Source: Pelargonium cotyledonis (taxonomy: Eukaryota; Streptophyta; Magnoliopsida; Geraniales; Geraniaceae). Taken from it: a DNA stretch of 45,367 nt. The notes below the pieces were generated by a model, which saw only the letters and a list, made by a program, of their open reading frames with translations, had not been told where the DNA came from and did no database searches. Shown piece after piece: positions 1 to 13,748 of the stretch; within the stretch, counting starts at the first letter, position 1; each line of letters opens with the position of its first letter. The translations under genes were made by a program, and so were the position numbers. The DNA lies in NCBI GenBank assembly GCA_036897625.1, contig JAYMTA010000077.1, positions 1 through 45,367 on the forward strand, written 5' to 3'.

Positions 1-1440
1 GTCATGTTGTTACAGTAGAGAGAGAGAGGAGAGAGGAGAGAGGAAGGAGAGGGTAAAATTATAAAAAATTGAAAACTATAAAGGGCAAAATAGTAAAAAC
101 ACATTTTAATTATTTTTTAGATTTAAAAGATTTGGCCAAAACGACGTCGTGCTTTTCGTACACATGGCATGCTGACATGGAATTGAGTGATGAGGTGGCA
201 AGCTGACGTGGCATTTTTGCTGACGTGGCGGTAACTTACCGGTTATCACAGGTCCTTTGGACTTTTTTCAAAAAAAAAAAAGAATAGTTAAAGGTCTAAA
301 ACTATGCAAAGCCCTAATTGAAGATCAAATCCAAAAAACTGGTAAGTCCAAGGGATCCAGTCACATTTTACCCCAACATTTATTGTTGTGAAAAAATGAG
401 CAAAGTTAGGCAAAAAGAATAAAATAAAAACGGATATTGGACTACAAACAATTTCAAACGCATCTTAGTGGATTTATCGATATTTATAAACTCGTGATAA
501 TGCATGCAATACATGCACTAATTTCACGTGTATATAACGTTTTCACATACTTATTTTCATCGGAAATGTGAACGTTAACTGCATGTAAATTTGGTACGTA
601 AAATATATAAATCATATGTACATTCACACCCATAAATACGAGCAAGTTAATCAATGTGCATGTGTTTACAATTATTTACACATAGAATATTCCTTAATTT
701 TCATTAGTTTTGAATTTATAATGAATGAAATTTCACTTACAATTGTCTCGGTGAGTATTCATGTAGTTATTTACATGCATCATCACTACATACGCCAATA
801 TTTTACATATTTTTGCAAGTTTATATATTACATGTAGATTTTGCCAATGATAAAGATTTTAAAAATTTTTTTATTAATAACTCACTTATTTTTATGCACT
901 TTTCATAATATCAATGTAAAATAAATAATTAAAAATCACACGACTTTTAATGCTCCTTAATCTAGGCACGACTTGCACATATCAGACAAAACCACGTAAG
1001 TTATAGTTGCATTTACACCAAAAATAGTTATTGGCTACGTAATTGATATAATTGTGTTTAGTAAGTTAAGTTTAATCATTTTAGGCCGGTGCCAATCGTC
1101 TTGGAATTTGTCGTTACAACTATGCGAAACGAGTTAGGTCATGTCGTGTCAGCATGTCCTATATAACTACACGTGTTGGGTTCATATTGATTCATTCAGG
1201 ACACGACCATTCTCTAGCACGACACCGACGAATTGTCAGCTCTACTTGTAAGTGTCGAATGTGAAGGGTATTTTGGTACTTCCACATATACATTCCACGT
1301 AAAGGTCCTTTCTTCCGATAACTACACTCCGAAACTCTACTTACCAGATGTTGCCACGTCAACGCTACTTCCTCCCCAAGCAAATGACATGTCATCACCT
1401 GTGGGACCCAAGGGTCCGGGAAATGCCACGTCGGCAGAAC
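1..1440. other. Intergenic DNA upstream of ALKBH10B, no gene seen
   Basis: AT-rich non-coding DNA with only short chance reading frames. The first 370 bases contain several TGACGTGGCA/GCTGACGTGG words followed by an A-tract, a texture often seen near the ends of plant Mutator-like or other DNA transposons, but no partner end is visible. Bases about 1082-1245 look like a degenerate member of the hAT-like MITE family described elsewhere in the window: the right end reads AATTGTCAGCTCTA. I could not find a target duplication there. Confidence 0.5.
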
Positions 1441-1452
1441 CCCAGATATAAA
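1363..1452 (+). promoter_or_regulatory. Putative ALKBH10B core promoter (TATA-like box and ACGT elements)
   Basis: A TATA-like motif, GATATAAAAC, lies at about 1443-1452, some 190 bases before the start codon. Transcription would then begin near 1475-1485. Two GCCACGTC words just upstream (near 1363 and 1427) have the ACGT core bound by plant bZIP/bHLH factors. The predicted leader from about 1480 to 1641 contains no ATG, so the first AUG is the one chosen for the gene. This is inference from motif position only. Confidence 0.4.
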
Positions 1453-1641
1453 ACCCCGTCATCGTCCAAAACCCCCAGTGCTGTTGTGAACTAAACAATC
1501 TCTCTCCTCTCTGTCTCATCTCAACCGGTTCAGCAAAAATATCGGCCGATACGCTACACCGAACCTAGCAAACCTCGGCCTATACGATCCCGATACACCC
1601 GATAAAAAAGCGAGACGTAATTTTGCAGCAGAGATTTTCGT

Positions 1642-4600
1642 ATGCCGATGGCGGCTGTGCCAGCGTTAGAGACCGACCGAGCTCCGGCGACGGCGGTGCT
1701 TCCGATGCTGGTGAACGACGCGGTCGCGAAGGACGCCATTATCGCCTGGTTCCGCGGCGAGTTCGCAGCGGCGAACGCCATCATCGACGCTCTGTGCGGC
1801 CACCTGGCTCAGATTGGAGGAACCGAGTACGACACTGTGTTCACCGCGATTCACCGGAGGAGGCTGAACTGGATCCCGGTGCTTCAGATGCAGAAGTACC
1901 ACTCCATTGCTGACGTGGCGATGGAGCTCCGGCAGGTCACGGCAAAGAGGATTGAGAGCCGAGCGGAGGAGCACTACGCCTCCGCCGGCGCTGCCGCTGG
2001 GAATATGAAAATTGAGGAGGCGAAGGAGAAGAAGATCGTTGAATTCGAGGTAAAACTGGCGGAGAGTAACGGAAATGGCGGCGGCGACGGCGAGATCGTC
2101 GGAGAGGACGATTCTCCTGATAGTGTTATAACTGATTCAGGTAAATTTGTTTTTATCTTCATTTTCGTAACTGTTTTGAAGAATCTCTGGTTTGTTATTG
2201 GAATTTGTGAAGAAAATTCGATCTCGATCGTTCTGTGAAAAACAAGCTCTGACTCTGAATCAGATCTTGTTCTTCTCTTTGTTGCCGAGTGTTTGGTAAA
2301 GATACATTGTTTGGATGCCGGGAAAATACAGAGAAACAAAGTTTTCTCGGCAAAAGTTTCATGTTTCCCGTGAAAAATTGTTCTCAAAAGGAGATTTCAT
2401 TTATCAGTCGACGTAAATTAAATTATTGACTCAGTATTTAATAACACACTTATTAAGTTCACAGAATCTTCAGAAAATGCCGATGAATCTATTCCATTTT
2501 CTCGTCATTTTCTCATCAACCAAACTGTGAAAATTTGTCAGATTCAACGTTCTAAACATTTAGATTGGCAAATTAGTTTGTGATTAGCTGTGGACGATGT
2601 GTTTATGGTTAGTTTCTGGAGCATCAGATCTCACCGTTAATCTACTGTGTAGAGTTTTATACGTGATCTTAACCGTCCGATCATATAGTGACGTCACGGG
2701 GGGCTTGTGTGGGTGGCTAGGCCTTTTTGTGACATTTGGGTGGTGATCCCAAAGGAGGTTGTGAACCGGTGACGAACTCGTTTGACTGGGCCGAGTTGGC
2801 GGGTCAACTCGGGCGAGAGAATTAATGAGAGGAACAAGAAGAGACAAAAAGGGGGTGTTTGGGTAATTGAGTTGAGGCATCCAGGTTAGGATTTAGCTGT
2901 TTCTAGCTAATGCTACAGTGGTGGTAGTCTGGTTGAACTTGTTCTGTTTTTTTGGTGGACAGTGACAGGTTCTTTTGTTTGCTAGTGTTAAGAAGCAAAA
3001 TGTGTGTGCAATATATCTTAGGTGCTTACAACATGGATTTTTTATTTATTTTATCAGATCAGACAAATTTGCATCTTTTATGGGGCCGAAACTCGAATGG
3101 TCAATTCTAAATAAAATAGTCTGGTTGTGTTTAATTACCATAATTAGGATTACTTGAATGAAGATAGTTCTGAGTGTTTGTTTGATAAGTGAAGTAGTAA
3201 TTAATTGTAGTGTTGTATTAGAAGTAACCGGTCGATCTTAGTATCATTATATAATCATGTGCAATCATTGAACGAGTTGTGTTTAATATTTTTATATTAT
3301 TTATTCACCTACTTTTATGTGTTTTTTATAGTTGTATTTTTATAGTAGTAGATAATTATCTGAAACTGATGCTTATGTAAAAGACAAGTAACAAAGGACG
3401 TGTATCAATCCCTTTAACTTTAATTATGAATGAAAACAATTTTCAATCTTCGTTTGATAGTCGTGGAAGTCAAATGTTGTCGAAGCACCAAAAGTCAGCA
3501 TTTTGGTAATCCTAGCTTTATCTTAATAAATAAAATCCTAAAAAAATGGAGTATTCTAAGGGAGAAGCTACTTTGAGTTCCAACAACTAACATATAAAAC
3601 AATCCGTGAGTCCATATTATTAACTCCTAACAAGAAACCATAATTGTTGTGAATTTAGCTTTTAGTACTTAGTATAGTGTGATCATTGGAAATATTTGAT
3701 GCTGAGGGTTTAGAGTCTTGTGAATTTAATGTGGGTGGTAACAGGAAAAATAAATGGTTCATTACTAATTCTTATGTGATCATGTGATTTTTGCATCTTT
3801 ATATTATGACTAGGCCCTTGGTTGAGCTGTTGGAGTACTGTTTTCACTGTGACTTCATTGAAGTGTAATGAAATTGGTTTGTTTTAATGTTTTTGGATAC
3901 ATTGCAAATGGGAAAGCTGCAGAGAGGAGGGTCCCTTCTCCTGAAGCTTATACTACAATACTACAATGACATAGTGAAGTTTTGGCTGAACATCATGTCT
4001 TTCGTGGAAGTTTCTTGCTAATGCACATTTCATTATGATGAGGGTGAGTATGGACAAAACGGTAACATTGCTGCCATGTGACTAGTGCTGGCAATCCGCG
4101 TGTGTCATGTTCGTGTTTGTGTCATTTTGGAGGCCCAACACAAACATAACACGATTACAAACACGCTAATTTTGTGTTGTGTTACAACTCGAATTGTTAG
4201 CTCTACGTCTGACCTAGAGGTCACAGTGCTCGATTCAGGAAAACAATAGTGATCAGCTAGTTATATATCATGAATATAATATAGATGTTATGAATTTGTT
4301 GGAACTATCAATAACTCTTGTTATCTGCATAATGTGATGTCTTTGACTCATGATCGTGGTGCTAATGATGTCATTTTTGCTGCTTGGTATATGCAGGTTC
4401 TCAAGATGTGCAGGCCACTCCTCAAGATGCTGCTGAGTTGTGCTTGAATCACAAAGACTGTGATGCGCGTATTGCCGGGATCAAGTTGACAAAAGGTTTC
4501 TCCGCAAAGGAGCCAGTGAAAGGGCACATGGCGAGTTCTTTTATCGCAATTTAAAACGTTTACTTGAATACAAACGATGGAATTTGAAAAATGGACCTAG

Positions 4601-6890
4601 TTGATTTTTACTGATTGAAGGATAGTTGCCTCTGGCAGGTGAATGTTGTAAAAGGGTTAAAGCTATATGAGAACATATTCACTGGTGCTGAGCTCTCAAA
4701 GCTGACTGATTTTGTGAATGAGCTCCAAGCTGCTGGTCAAAATGGAGAACTCTCAGGTAAGTCCCTGTTTCAGAACCGGTGGTATCTCAAAATCACTCTA
4801 TGTTATAGCGCACCAGAGAAGATACGAGCTCGGCGACTTTCTTTTGTTATAATTTTAATTGCATCCAATGGTGTAGAACTCCTTTATGGATTCTTTTGAA
4901 TATTGAGGGATTAAGATTTAGCCTAATTCATTATGTGACTGAGTTGAGGATGTTGAAGTGTCCCACAAGCCACAAGGCGTGGAGTTTGAGACCAATCTTA
5001 AAATTAGTCGTGTATAACATGGTACTGAAGTTGATTCGGAGTTTACAAAACACGTGCATGTGTTACCTCCCCCTGTAGGCTCACCTTGAAACTTTGGAGT
5101 TTGCACAACTATTTCGTACTATTGAACAATATTGCTTGCAATTTGCATAACTTTTTGGGCTTCTTAGGTTGCATGTAAAAGAGATGATGATTGCGTTCCC
5201 AATATCTAAGTGGAGTTTCTGGAAATGAATATAGGTGAGACCTTCATTTTATTCAACAAGGAGATCAAAGGAAACAAGAGAGAGCTGATTCAGTTTGGGG
5301 TTCCAATTTTCGGACAGATAAAAGATGAAGATGCAAAGAACAACCACTCAAGTAAGACAATTAACAAACTCCTATAGATCCATACTTGTTTTCCTTTGTC
5401 AAATTTGTTATAGATTTGATCCTCAACCACGTCAATTATTTGTGTTTTCCAGACAATATAGAGCCGATTCCAGCTCTTCTCGAAAGTGTCATCGATCATA
5501 TGATCCAGTGGCAACTATTACCCGTATACAAAAGACCTAACAGTTGCATCATTAGCTTCTTCGATGAGGTACACTGAGGCTTAACCTTAATCCCATAATG
5601 TAGATAGAACGACATATACTCGGTCTCTCAGAAATGTTTTCTTGTAGGGTGAGCATTCACAGCCTTTCCTGAAACCACCCCATTTGGAGCAGCCCATCTC
5701 AACTATTCTCCTCTCAGAATCAACTATGGCTTTTGGGCGTATTCTCGTGAGTGATAATGATGGAAACTATAAAGGGCCGCTCATGCTTTCACTGAAAGAA
5801 GGGTACGTTTTCTATATTCTTCACTCTCATGATGCTTAGACTCAACTCTAAGAAGCAAGACTCAAAATTTCATAAAACAACTGACATGAAATCATAGTTT
5901 TATGAAACATAGTTGATAGACATAGACATACCTTTTGGTTATGTTACAAGACGTCGGGTATCAAATCTGCATAGTTCTGTTAATGTGCCTTTAATAACTC
6001 TCTCTGCAACTTCATGAACATTGCTCTGCACAGATTCTTCTTTCTAGTTTTACTGAACATAGTTGATAGAGATAGACATACCTTTTGGATACGTTACAAG
6101 ATGCTGGGAATCAAATCTGCATTGCTCTGTTAATGTGCCCTTAATATCTCTCTCTGCAACTTCATCAACATTGCTCTGCACAGATTCTTATTTCTAGTTT
6201 TAAGAAACATAGTTGATAGACATAGACATACCTTCTAGTTACGTTTCATATTTCACTGCTGATCACGAATTTTGGGAATCAAAACTTCATAGTCCTGTCA
6301 ATGTCCCCCAATAACTCTATTTGCAACTTCATGACCATTGTTCCATACAGATTCTTCTTTCTAGTTTTACCAATTTTGCCAAGATGGTTCTTTTGAGGTG
6401 CTGTTTGGTCACGAAAATGGCTTCTCATTCTCATTCCAAACACTACTCTTAGATCTGTGCTGAGACAGTATCTAACAAACTCGGAACTTGCAGGTCTCTC
6501 TTAATTCTGAGGGGAAACAGTGCAGACATGGCCAGACATGTCATGTGCCCTTCTCCAAGCAAGAGGGTCAGCATCACCTTCTTCAGGGTCCGGCTAGACT
6601 CGAACCAGTGCCAGTCTCCGACATCCCCTCTGGCCACAGCCATGACTTTATGGCAACCGACTAGCATTCCGAACCCATACACAGCAATTCCGAATGGAGC
6701 TCTCAATGGTTGCGAGGCGATGGACTTGATTCCCAACTGGGGAGTCCTTCACACACCAATTGTCATGTTAGCCCCCGTTCGCCCCATGGTCTTGAGTCCT
6801 CGGAGGCTCCCTCGTGGCGGCACTGGCGTGTTCCTCCCCTGGACAAGAAAACCAGCAAAGCATCTTCCACCTCGCGCCCAGAAGGGTTGA
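1642..6890 (+). CDS. ALKBH10B: ALKBH10B-like RNA N6-methyladenosine demethylase (2OG/Fe(II) dioxygenase)
   Basis: Oxidative demethylase of m6A in mRNA, of the plant ALKBH9/10 group (nucleus/cytoplasm; floral transition in Arabidopsis). Seven coding exons join in frame: 1642-2140, 4397-4530, 4639-4756, 5235-5351, 5453-5568, 5648-5802, 6494-6890, giving 511 aa. The N-terminus has the family's conserved AWFRGEFAAANAIIDALC segment. The AlkB core (about residues 215-412) shows the iron ligands His340, Glu342 (PPHLEQP) and His395 (MARHVMCPSP), with Arg404 for 2-oxoglutarate. The His-x-Glu variant is what plant ALKBH10B uses instead of His-x-Asp. The C-terminal region is Pro-rich and ends HLPPRAQKG. 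Two oddities: intron 2 has a GC donor (4531), and TGA at 6888-6890 is followed in frame by a conserved-looking 23-codon tail ending at TAG 6960-6962. The Arabidopsis protein is longer, about 570 aa. Confidence 0.93.
4083..4205. mobile_element. Short hAT-like MITE in ALKBH10B intron 1
   Basis: The left end reads TAGTGCTGGCAAT and the right end is the reverse complement of TAGAGCTAACAATTC, matching the terminal repeats of the better preserved copy at 25463-26001. The interior is rich in GTGTCATGTTCGTG/AACACGA words, typical of this plant family. Flanks CATGTGAC and CGTCTGAC agree at 6 of 8 positions, a decayed 8-bp target duplication. Just to its right (about 4208-4245) is a piece resembling the B-box part of an Au SINE. 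Confidence 0.55.
5895..6361. repeat. 150-bp tandem repeat, three copies, in ALKBH10B intron 6
   Basis: Units start at about 5895, 6045 and 6195, giving an exact 150-bp spacing between the first three starts. The third unit is about 167 bp because of a small insertion near 6245-6260. Each unit has TAGTTTTA, then CATAGTTGATAGA.ATAGACATACC, then GCAACTTCAT and CAGATTCTT. Copies 1 and 2 are clearly more alike than copy 3. The array lies entirely inside intron 6 (5803-6493), which it largely fills. Confidence 0.85.
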
Positions 6891-6962
6891 CTCCTCACAT
6901 TATCTTCCCCGGTGGAGTCACATGTAGCAGAGGCCACGCCTGACTCAGGCATCACTGTTTAG

Positions 6963-7804
6963 CAGAGGTACTGTCATGTCCTATCCTAATCTTATACAGG
7001 TTCACTTGCTCAGATGGAGCTTTCTCTTATTTTGTACAAACAAGGGTCATGTCTTTTTTTTTCCGGTTAACTTCAGTTTCATAGGGTTTGGTTCTGGTGT
7101 CGGTCACTATACTTTTCTTGGAAGCCAAGCATCAATCGCGGTTAGGGCTTTAGTAGTTGAGCTCAATGAGTGTGAATTAGGGCTAGTAGTAGAGGGCAGA
7201 ATTTTGTATCAACTTATGTTATTTATGTTGAGTCTCTTTACAAACACATCTTGAGAAATTCATATCAATCTTGTGAATGTTTTAACCAAAAATGACAAAT
7301 TCCTCAAACTTTCAATACATTGCATTGAGCACGAACACATGCAAACACGATGTAAATACTAGTAACAAGGTTTTTGTCTGAAGAAAAAACCGAGCAACCC
7401 AAGTTCTCGCTAAAGAGAAACAAATGATCCAAGATACTGATAAGAGTAATTGTATCAGTTATTAACAAATAGTAAGCACATATTATTTCATCAGAGTAAG
7501 TTTCCAACCAGTTCGACTACTTTAAAGGCTAAACACATATATATACAGAACAGCATGGAAACTCACGAGTAGAATTTCCCGACTTCCACGCAATGATTTT
7601 GAGCATCTAAGACTCCGGTATGCATCAAGGGGTCTTTTAAAGAATCTGCAATAATGTATGCACAAGAAACAACAGATTTATTATGAACACAATTGCTTCA
7701 AATTTGAATACTGCAACTAATGAAAATGAAGAATTAGATCCAACCCGACCTATACATGTAACAATTGCAGGAATAACTAGTGAGGAAATAAAATAAACTT
7801 GACA
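6963..7804. other. Convergent intergenic region between ALKBH10B and the BSD gene
   Basis: Two genes end toward each other here, so this stretch should hold both 3' untranslated regions and their polyadenylation sites. Bases just after 6962 are the expected ALKBH10B 3' UTR; the part nearest 7800 is the BSD-gene 3' UTR. I see no further coding region, RNA gene or mobile element. Confidence 0.6.
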
Positions 7805-9325
7805 TTAAGCTTTAACTGGCTCATCATCATCATCTTCGATGTCCCAACTCAAATCTTCCTCTTCTTCTGCAACAATCAGCCGCTTACGCAAATCAGCTCT
7901 GTTCGGGCTCCCACTTTGAGATATTCTCTTATTATCATCAATGCTGCTAAGATCCTCAATCTCGTCCCAACCAAGATCTTCTTCCTCGGGCAATGATGGT
8001 TGGGTCGACACTACTGAATAGTCGCTGCCTTTAGAAGATTCTCTTCCATGGTCTGACTTAGCTTCCAGCCCCGCCACCACTTTCTCATCGGATTTTTCTG
8101 AATGCTCTTTCTCATCATCAACAACCTTGCTCACACTATCCTTCTCCGCCAATTGATTAGAGCCACTTCCACCCGACTCACCTCTTGAAACCACATTTTC
8201 ACTATCAACCCGTGATTTCTCATCCTTGACAATATTACCACCCGACTCCTTGTTTTCCAATGAATCTTCTCTCGAACCCACATTGCTCCCTACCACATTT
8301 TCACTATCAACCCGGGATTTCTCATCGGTATTGCCAACCGACTCCTTGTTTTCTAATGAATCGCCTCTCAAACCCACATTGATCCCTTCCACATTTCCAC
8401 TACCAACCCGCAATTTCTCATCCTCGACAATACAATCCCTCATTGCTTCCTTACCCGTTTCACTATCAACTTTCGATACTAAATTCTTCTTACTATTCTT
8501 CTTCACCTCGTCATCCGAATCATCAACATCCCAACTCAACTCTTCCTCTTCGGTCGAAATGGCTCTGTTCACAAGCTTAACCCTAAGATCCTCAGCTTGT
8601 TTGAGTTTATGGATCTTATAGAAATACCTACACCAAAATGTCTCATGATCAACACTGCTTGGAACAATCCTATTGTAAACACTCTCCATAGCTCCATTTT
8701 CTTCAAACAATCCCTCAATTTCTTCCCTCTTTTCGTTCAAATCAAACCCTAATTTCCACTTCGTGTAATCACTCAAATCCTCAGGCTCATCACAGTAGGT
8801 ACCAACATCACTCTGAATCGCACGAACCTGAGCATCAAACCTACTGTACCGCTTCGAATTGAAGCTCTGGCTTTGACTACTACCAGACGAATCGGACTCC
8901 TGATCAGTGGCTAGAATTACCTCCTTGCCGTGAGAGATGATCTGAGACGTTCCTTTGATCACGGTGCTCCCGATTTCATCAATGGCGTGGCTCACCGTCC
9001 CCAGCGACCCCTGCGCCACCTCGATCTCCTTCTTCAGGCCGGTCCCGAACTCCTGGAGGTCGCGCCGGTAGGTTTCGATCACCGACTCGGACTTGATCGT
9101 CAAGTTTCTGATCAGACCTCCGAAGCTCCATGCACTGGTGGTTTCAGATTCAGATTCAGCTTCAGGTTCGGAATCGGAGTTAGTGTTAGGGTTTGAGCCG
9201 TGTCGCGGCGAAGCGGGATCTGAGTCCGACGAGTCCGAGGCGGTTTGTCTCTCGATTCTGGACGATTCGGGATCGGACCTCGGAGGATCTGGCTCGTCGG
9301 AGAAGACGGATTTGAAGAAATCCAT
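7805..9325 (-). CDS. BSD-domain-containing protein
   Basis: A 506-aa protein in one uninterrupted reading frame. The N-terminus MDFFKSVFSD, a WSFGGLIRNL segment at about 66-75, an amphipathic SESVIETYRRDLQEFGTGLKKE block at about 79-100, and a BSD domain at about 189-243 with the signature FWCRYFY (230-236) match a small plant family of BSD proteins (At1g03350 and relatives). BSD domains occur in TFIIH p62 and synapse-associated proteins, but this plant family has no well-defined role. The C-terminal half is acidic, Ser-rich and probably disordered. It carries a 32-residue internal repeat (about 303-380) and three acidic Trp motifs (ELSWDV about 262, DLGWDE about 450, DLSWDI about 491). It converges with ALKBH10B. 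The start at 9325 gives the family's usual N-terminus. Confidence 0.85.
   Translation of the reverse strand: MDFFKSVFSDEPDPPRSDPESSRIERQTASDSSDSDPASPRHGSNPNTNSDSEPEAESESETTSAWSFGGLIRNLTIKSESVIETYRRDLQEFGTGLKKEIEVAQGSLGTVSHAIDEIGSTVIKGTSQIISHGKEVILATDQESDSSGSSQSQSFNSKRYSRFDAQVRAIQSDVGTYCDEPEDLSDYTKWKLGFDLNEKREEIEGLFEENGAMESVYNRIVPSSVDHETFWCRYFYKIHKLKQAEDLRVKLVNRAISTEEEELSWDVDDSDDEVKKNSKKNLVSKVDSETGKEAMRDCIVEDEKLRVGSGNVEGINVGLRGDSLENKESVGNTDEKSRVDSENVVGSNVGSREDSLENKESGGNIVKDEKSRVDSENVVSRGESGGSGSNQLAEKDSVSKVVDDEKEHSEKSDEKVVAGLEAKSDHGRESSKGSDYSVVSTQPSLPEEEDLGWDEIEDLSSIDDNKRISQSGSPNRADLRKRLIVAEEEEDLSWDIEDDDDEPVKA
8165..8425 (-). repeat. 96-bp in-frame minisatellite inside the BSD gene
   Basis: On the + strand the word GACTCCTTGTTTTC recurs at 8244 and 8340, exactly 96 bases (32 codons) apart. 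A third, partly deleted copy occurs near 8172. The encoded unit has the pattern EK.RV.S.NV.G.NVG.R.DSLENKES. Because the period is a multiple of three, copy-number change alters protein length without breaking the frame. Confidence 0.8.
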
Positions 9326-10053
9326 GGGAGATTAGGGTTTCGGATATCAGATGGAAATGAGAAATTGCGAGAATCGTCGGTGGATCGGTGGTGTGGAGGA
9401 TATGGAAGAGGAGTCACTGGGTGGGTTTGGCTATAATGCGCCTGGTGCTACGTGCGCACCCTAGTCCGGTCGGGCCGGTTGATGAACCAAACCAGTTCGA
9501 TTGTGGGCTTTGAAAATGGGCCTGTTGGAGTAGAAAGTTGGGCCCACATTCTTTATTGATACTTAAAATTAATATGAGCCCAAATTTATGGGCTTGAACA
9601 TTCTACATTTGAAATTCGTAAACCGCTATAGTTCCGGCGCAACCCAAATATCTCGATAATCAGAAGCCCCGCTAACAAATGAGCAACTATGTTCGTAGAC
9701 CGATAAACAAAAGAGAGACAATTTCACCAAACCCGACCACGACCGGACACATTCATCAATGATCATACCAAACACACTAGCCATCTCGGACCCTAATGTG
9801 AGATGATCTTTAATTTAATTTAAAATTATTTAACCAAATGTCTTTTAAAATAGTTTGCTATATTAGGAAAGAAATGCAAGTGTATATTCAAATCATGTCA
9901 TAAATTGAGGCCAAAATAGCTTTAATTTCACTGAAAATAGCTTCTATTTTTTTTTATGTACACAATTGTTTACAGAAAAGAAAAAAAACATCACAACATT
10001 CTTTACATCACACTGTCAATTTGCATTATTCACAGGTTATTGTAACTTCACAA
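9326..10053. other. Intergenic: BSD-gene promoter side and ABP1 3' flank
   Basis: The BSD leader lies in roughly 9326-9430. The remaining DNA, including the ABP1 3' UTR just below 10053, contains several GGGCC/GGCCC words near 9470-9540 of the kind common in housekeeping promoters. No gene, SRP RNA or tRNA is visible. Confidence 0.5.
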
Positions 10054-13335
<3,282 letters not shown>

Positions 13336-13748
13336 TTTCTCTCTCTCTCTCCTCAAAATCACAATTTGGCTCTTCTCAAGCTTGCGGAACCAGTTGCAAT
13401 TTCATGCATTTGCACCTCCCGCACTGGAATATTCCTCAGCATTTTGCTATGGGCTTAGAGCTTCGTGTTGGGCCGGTTTGAGGCCCAGTTTTATCAAATT
13501 GGGCCTAACATGCTCAAGAAACTACAGGTCATTTCTCATGAAAACTACAGGTCGTTTCTCATGAAAACTACAGGTCGTTTCTGGGCGCAGAAAATAAGAC
13601 GTTAAGCTGAGGTGTGTGAGTGTGACGGTGACCCCAAAACCTTACCCTTCCGATTCTGAGGTTCCGAGCCCGAAGCTCTCCGATTTTGCTCTTCTGTCGT
13701 CCTCTCCGGTCGCCGGAGAACTCACCTCCGGCCGAATTTCGCTGCCAG

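Noticed and set aside
616..837. A 73-codon open frame in the upstream intergenic region
   Set aside because: AT-rich composition, no family resemblance and no promoter or splice context; it looks like a chance frame.
1666..2387. Long antisense frames over ALKBH10B exon 1
   Set aside because: They mirror the GC-rich exon in other frames and have no family similarity.
2584..2880. A 98-codon minus-strand frame inside ALKBH10B intron 1
   Set aside because: Composition is Pro/Ser/Thr-rich without a recognisable domain and it lies in a well-defined intron; probably chance.
8226..8621. A plus-strand 131-codon Ser/Thr-rich frame
   Set aside because: It is the antisense of the BSD-protein repeat region; its low complexity follows from the repeat.
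9440..10050. Possible 7SL (SRP) RNA gene, because Arabidopsis has one near ABP1 (At4g02970)
   Set aside because: I looked for the conserved SRP RNA Alu- and S-domain words on both strands and saw none.
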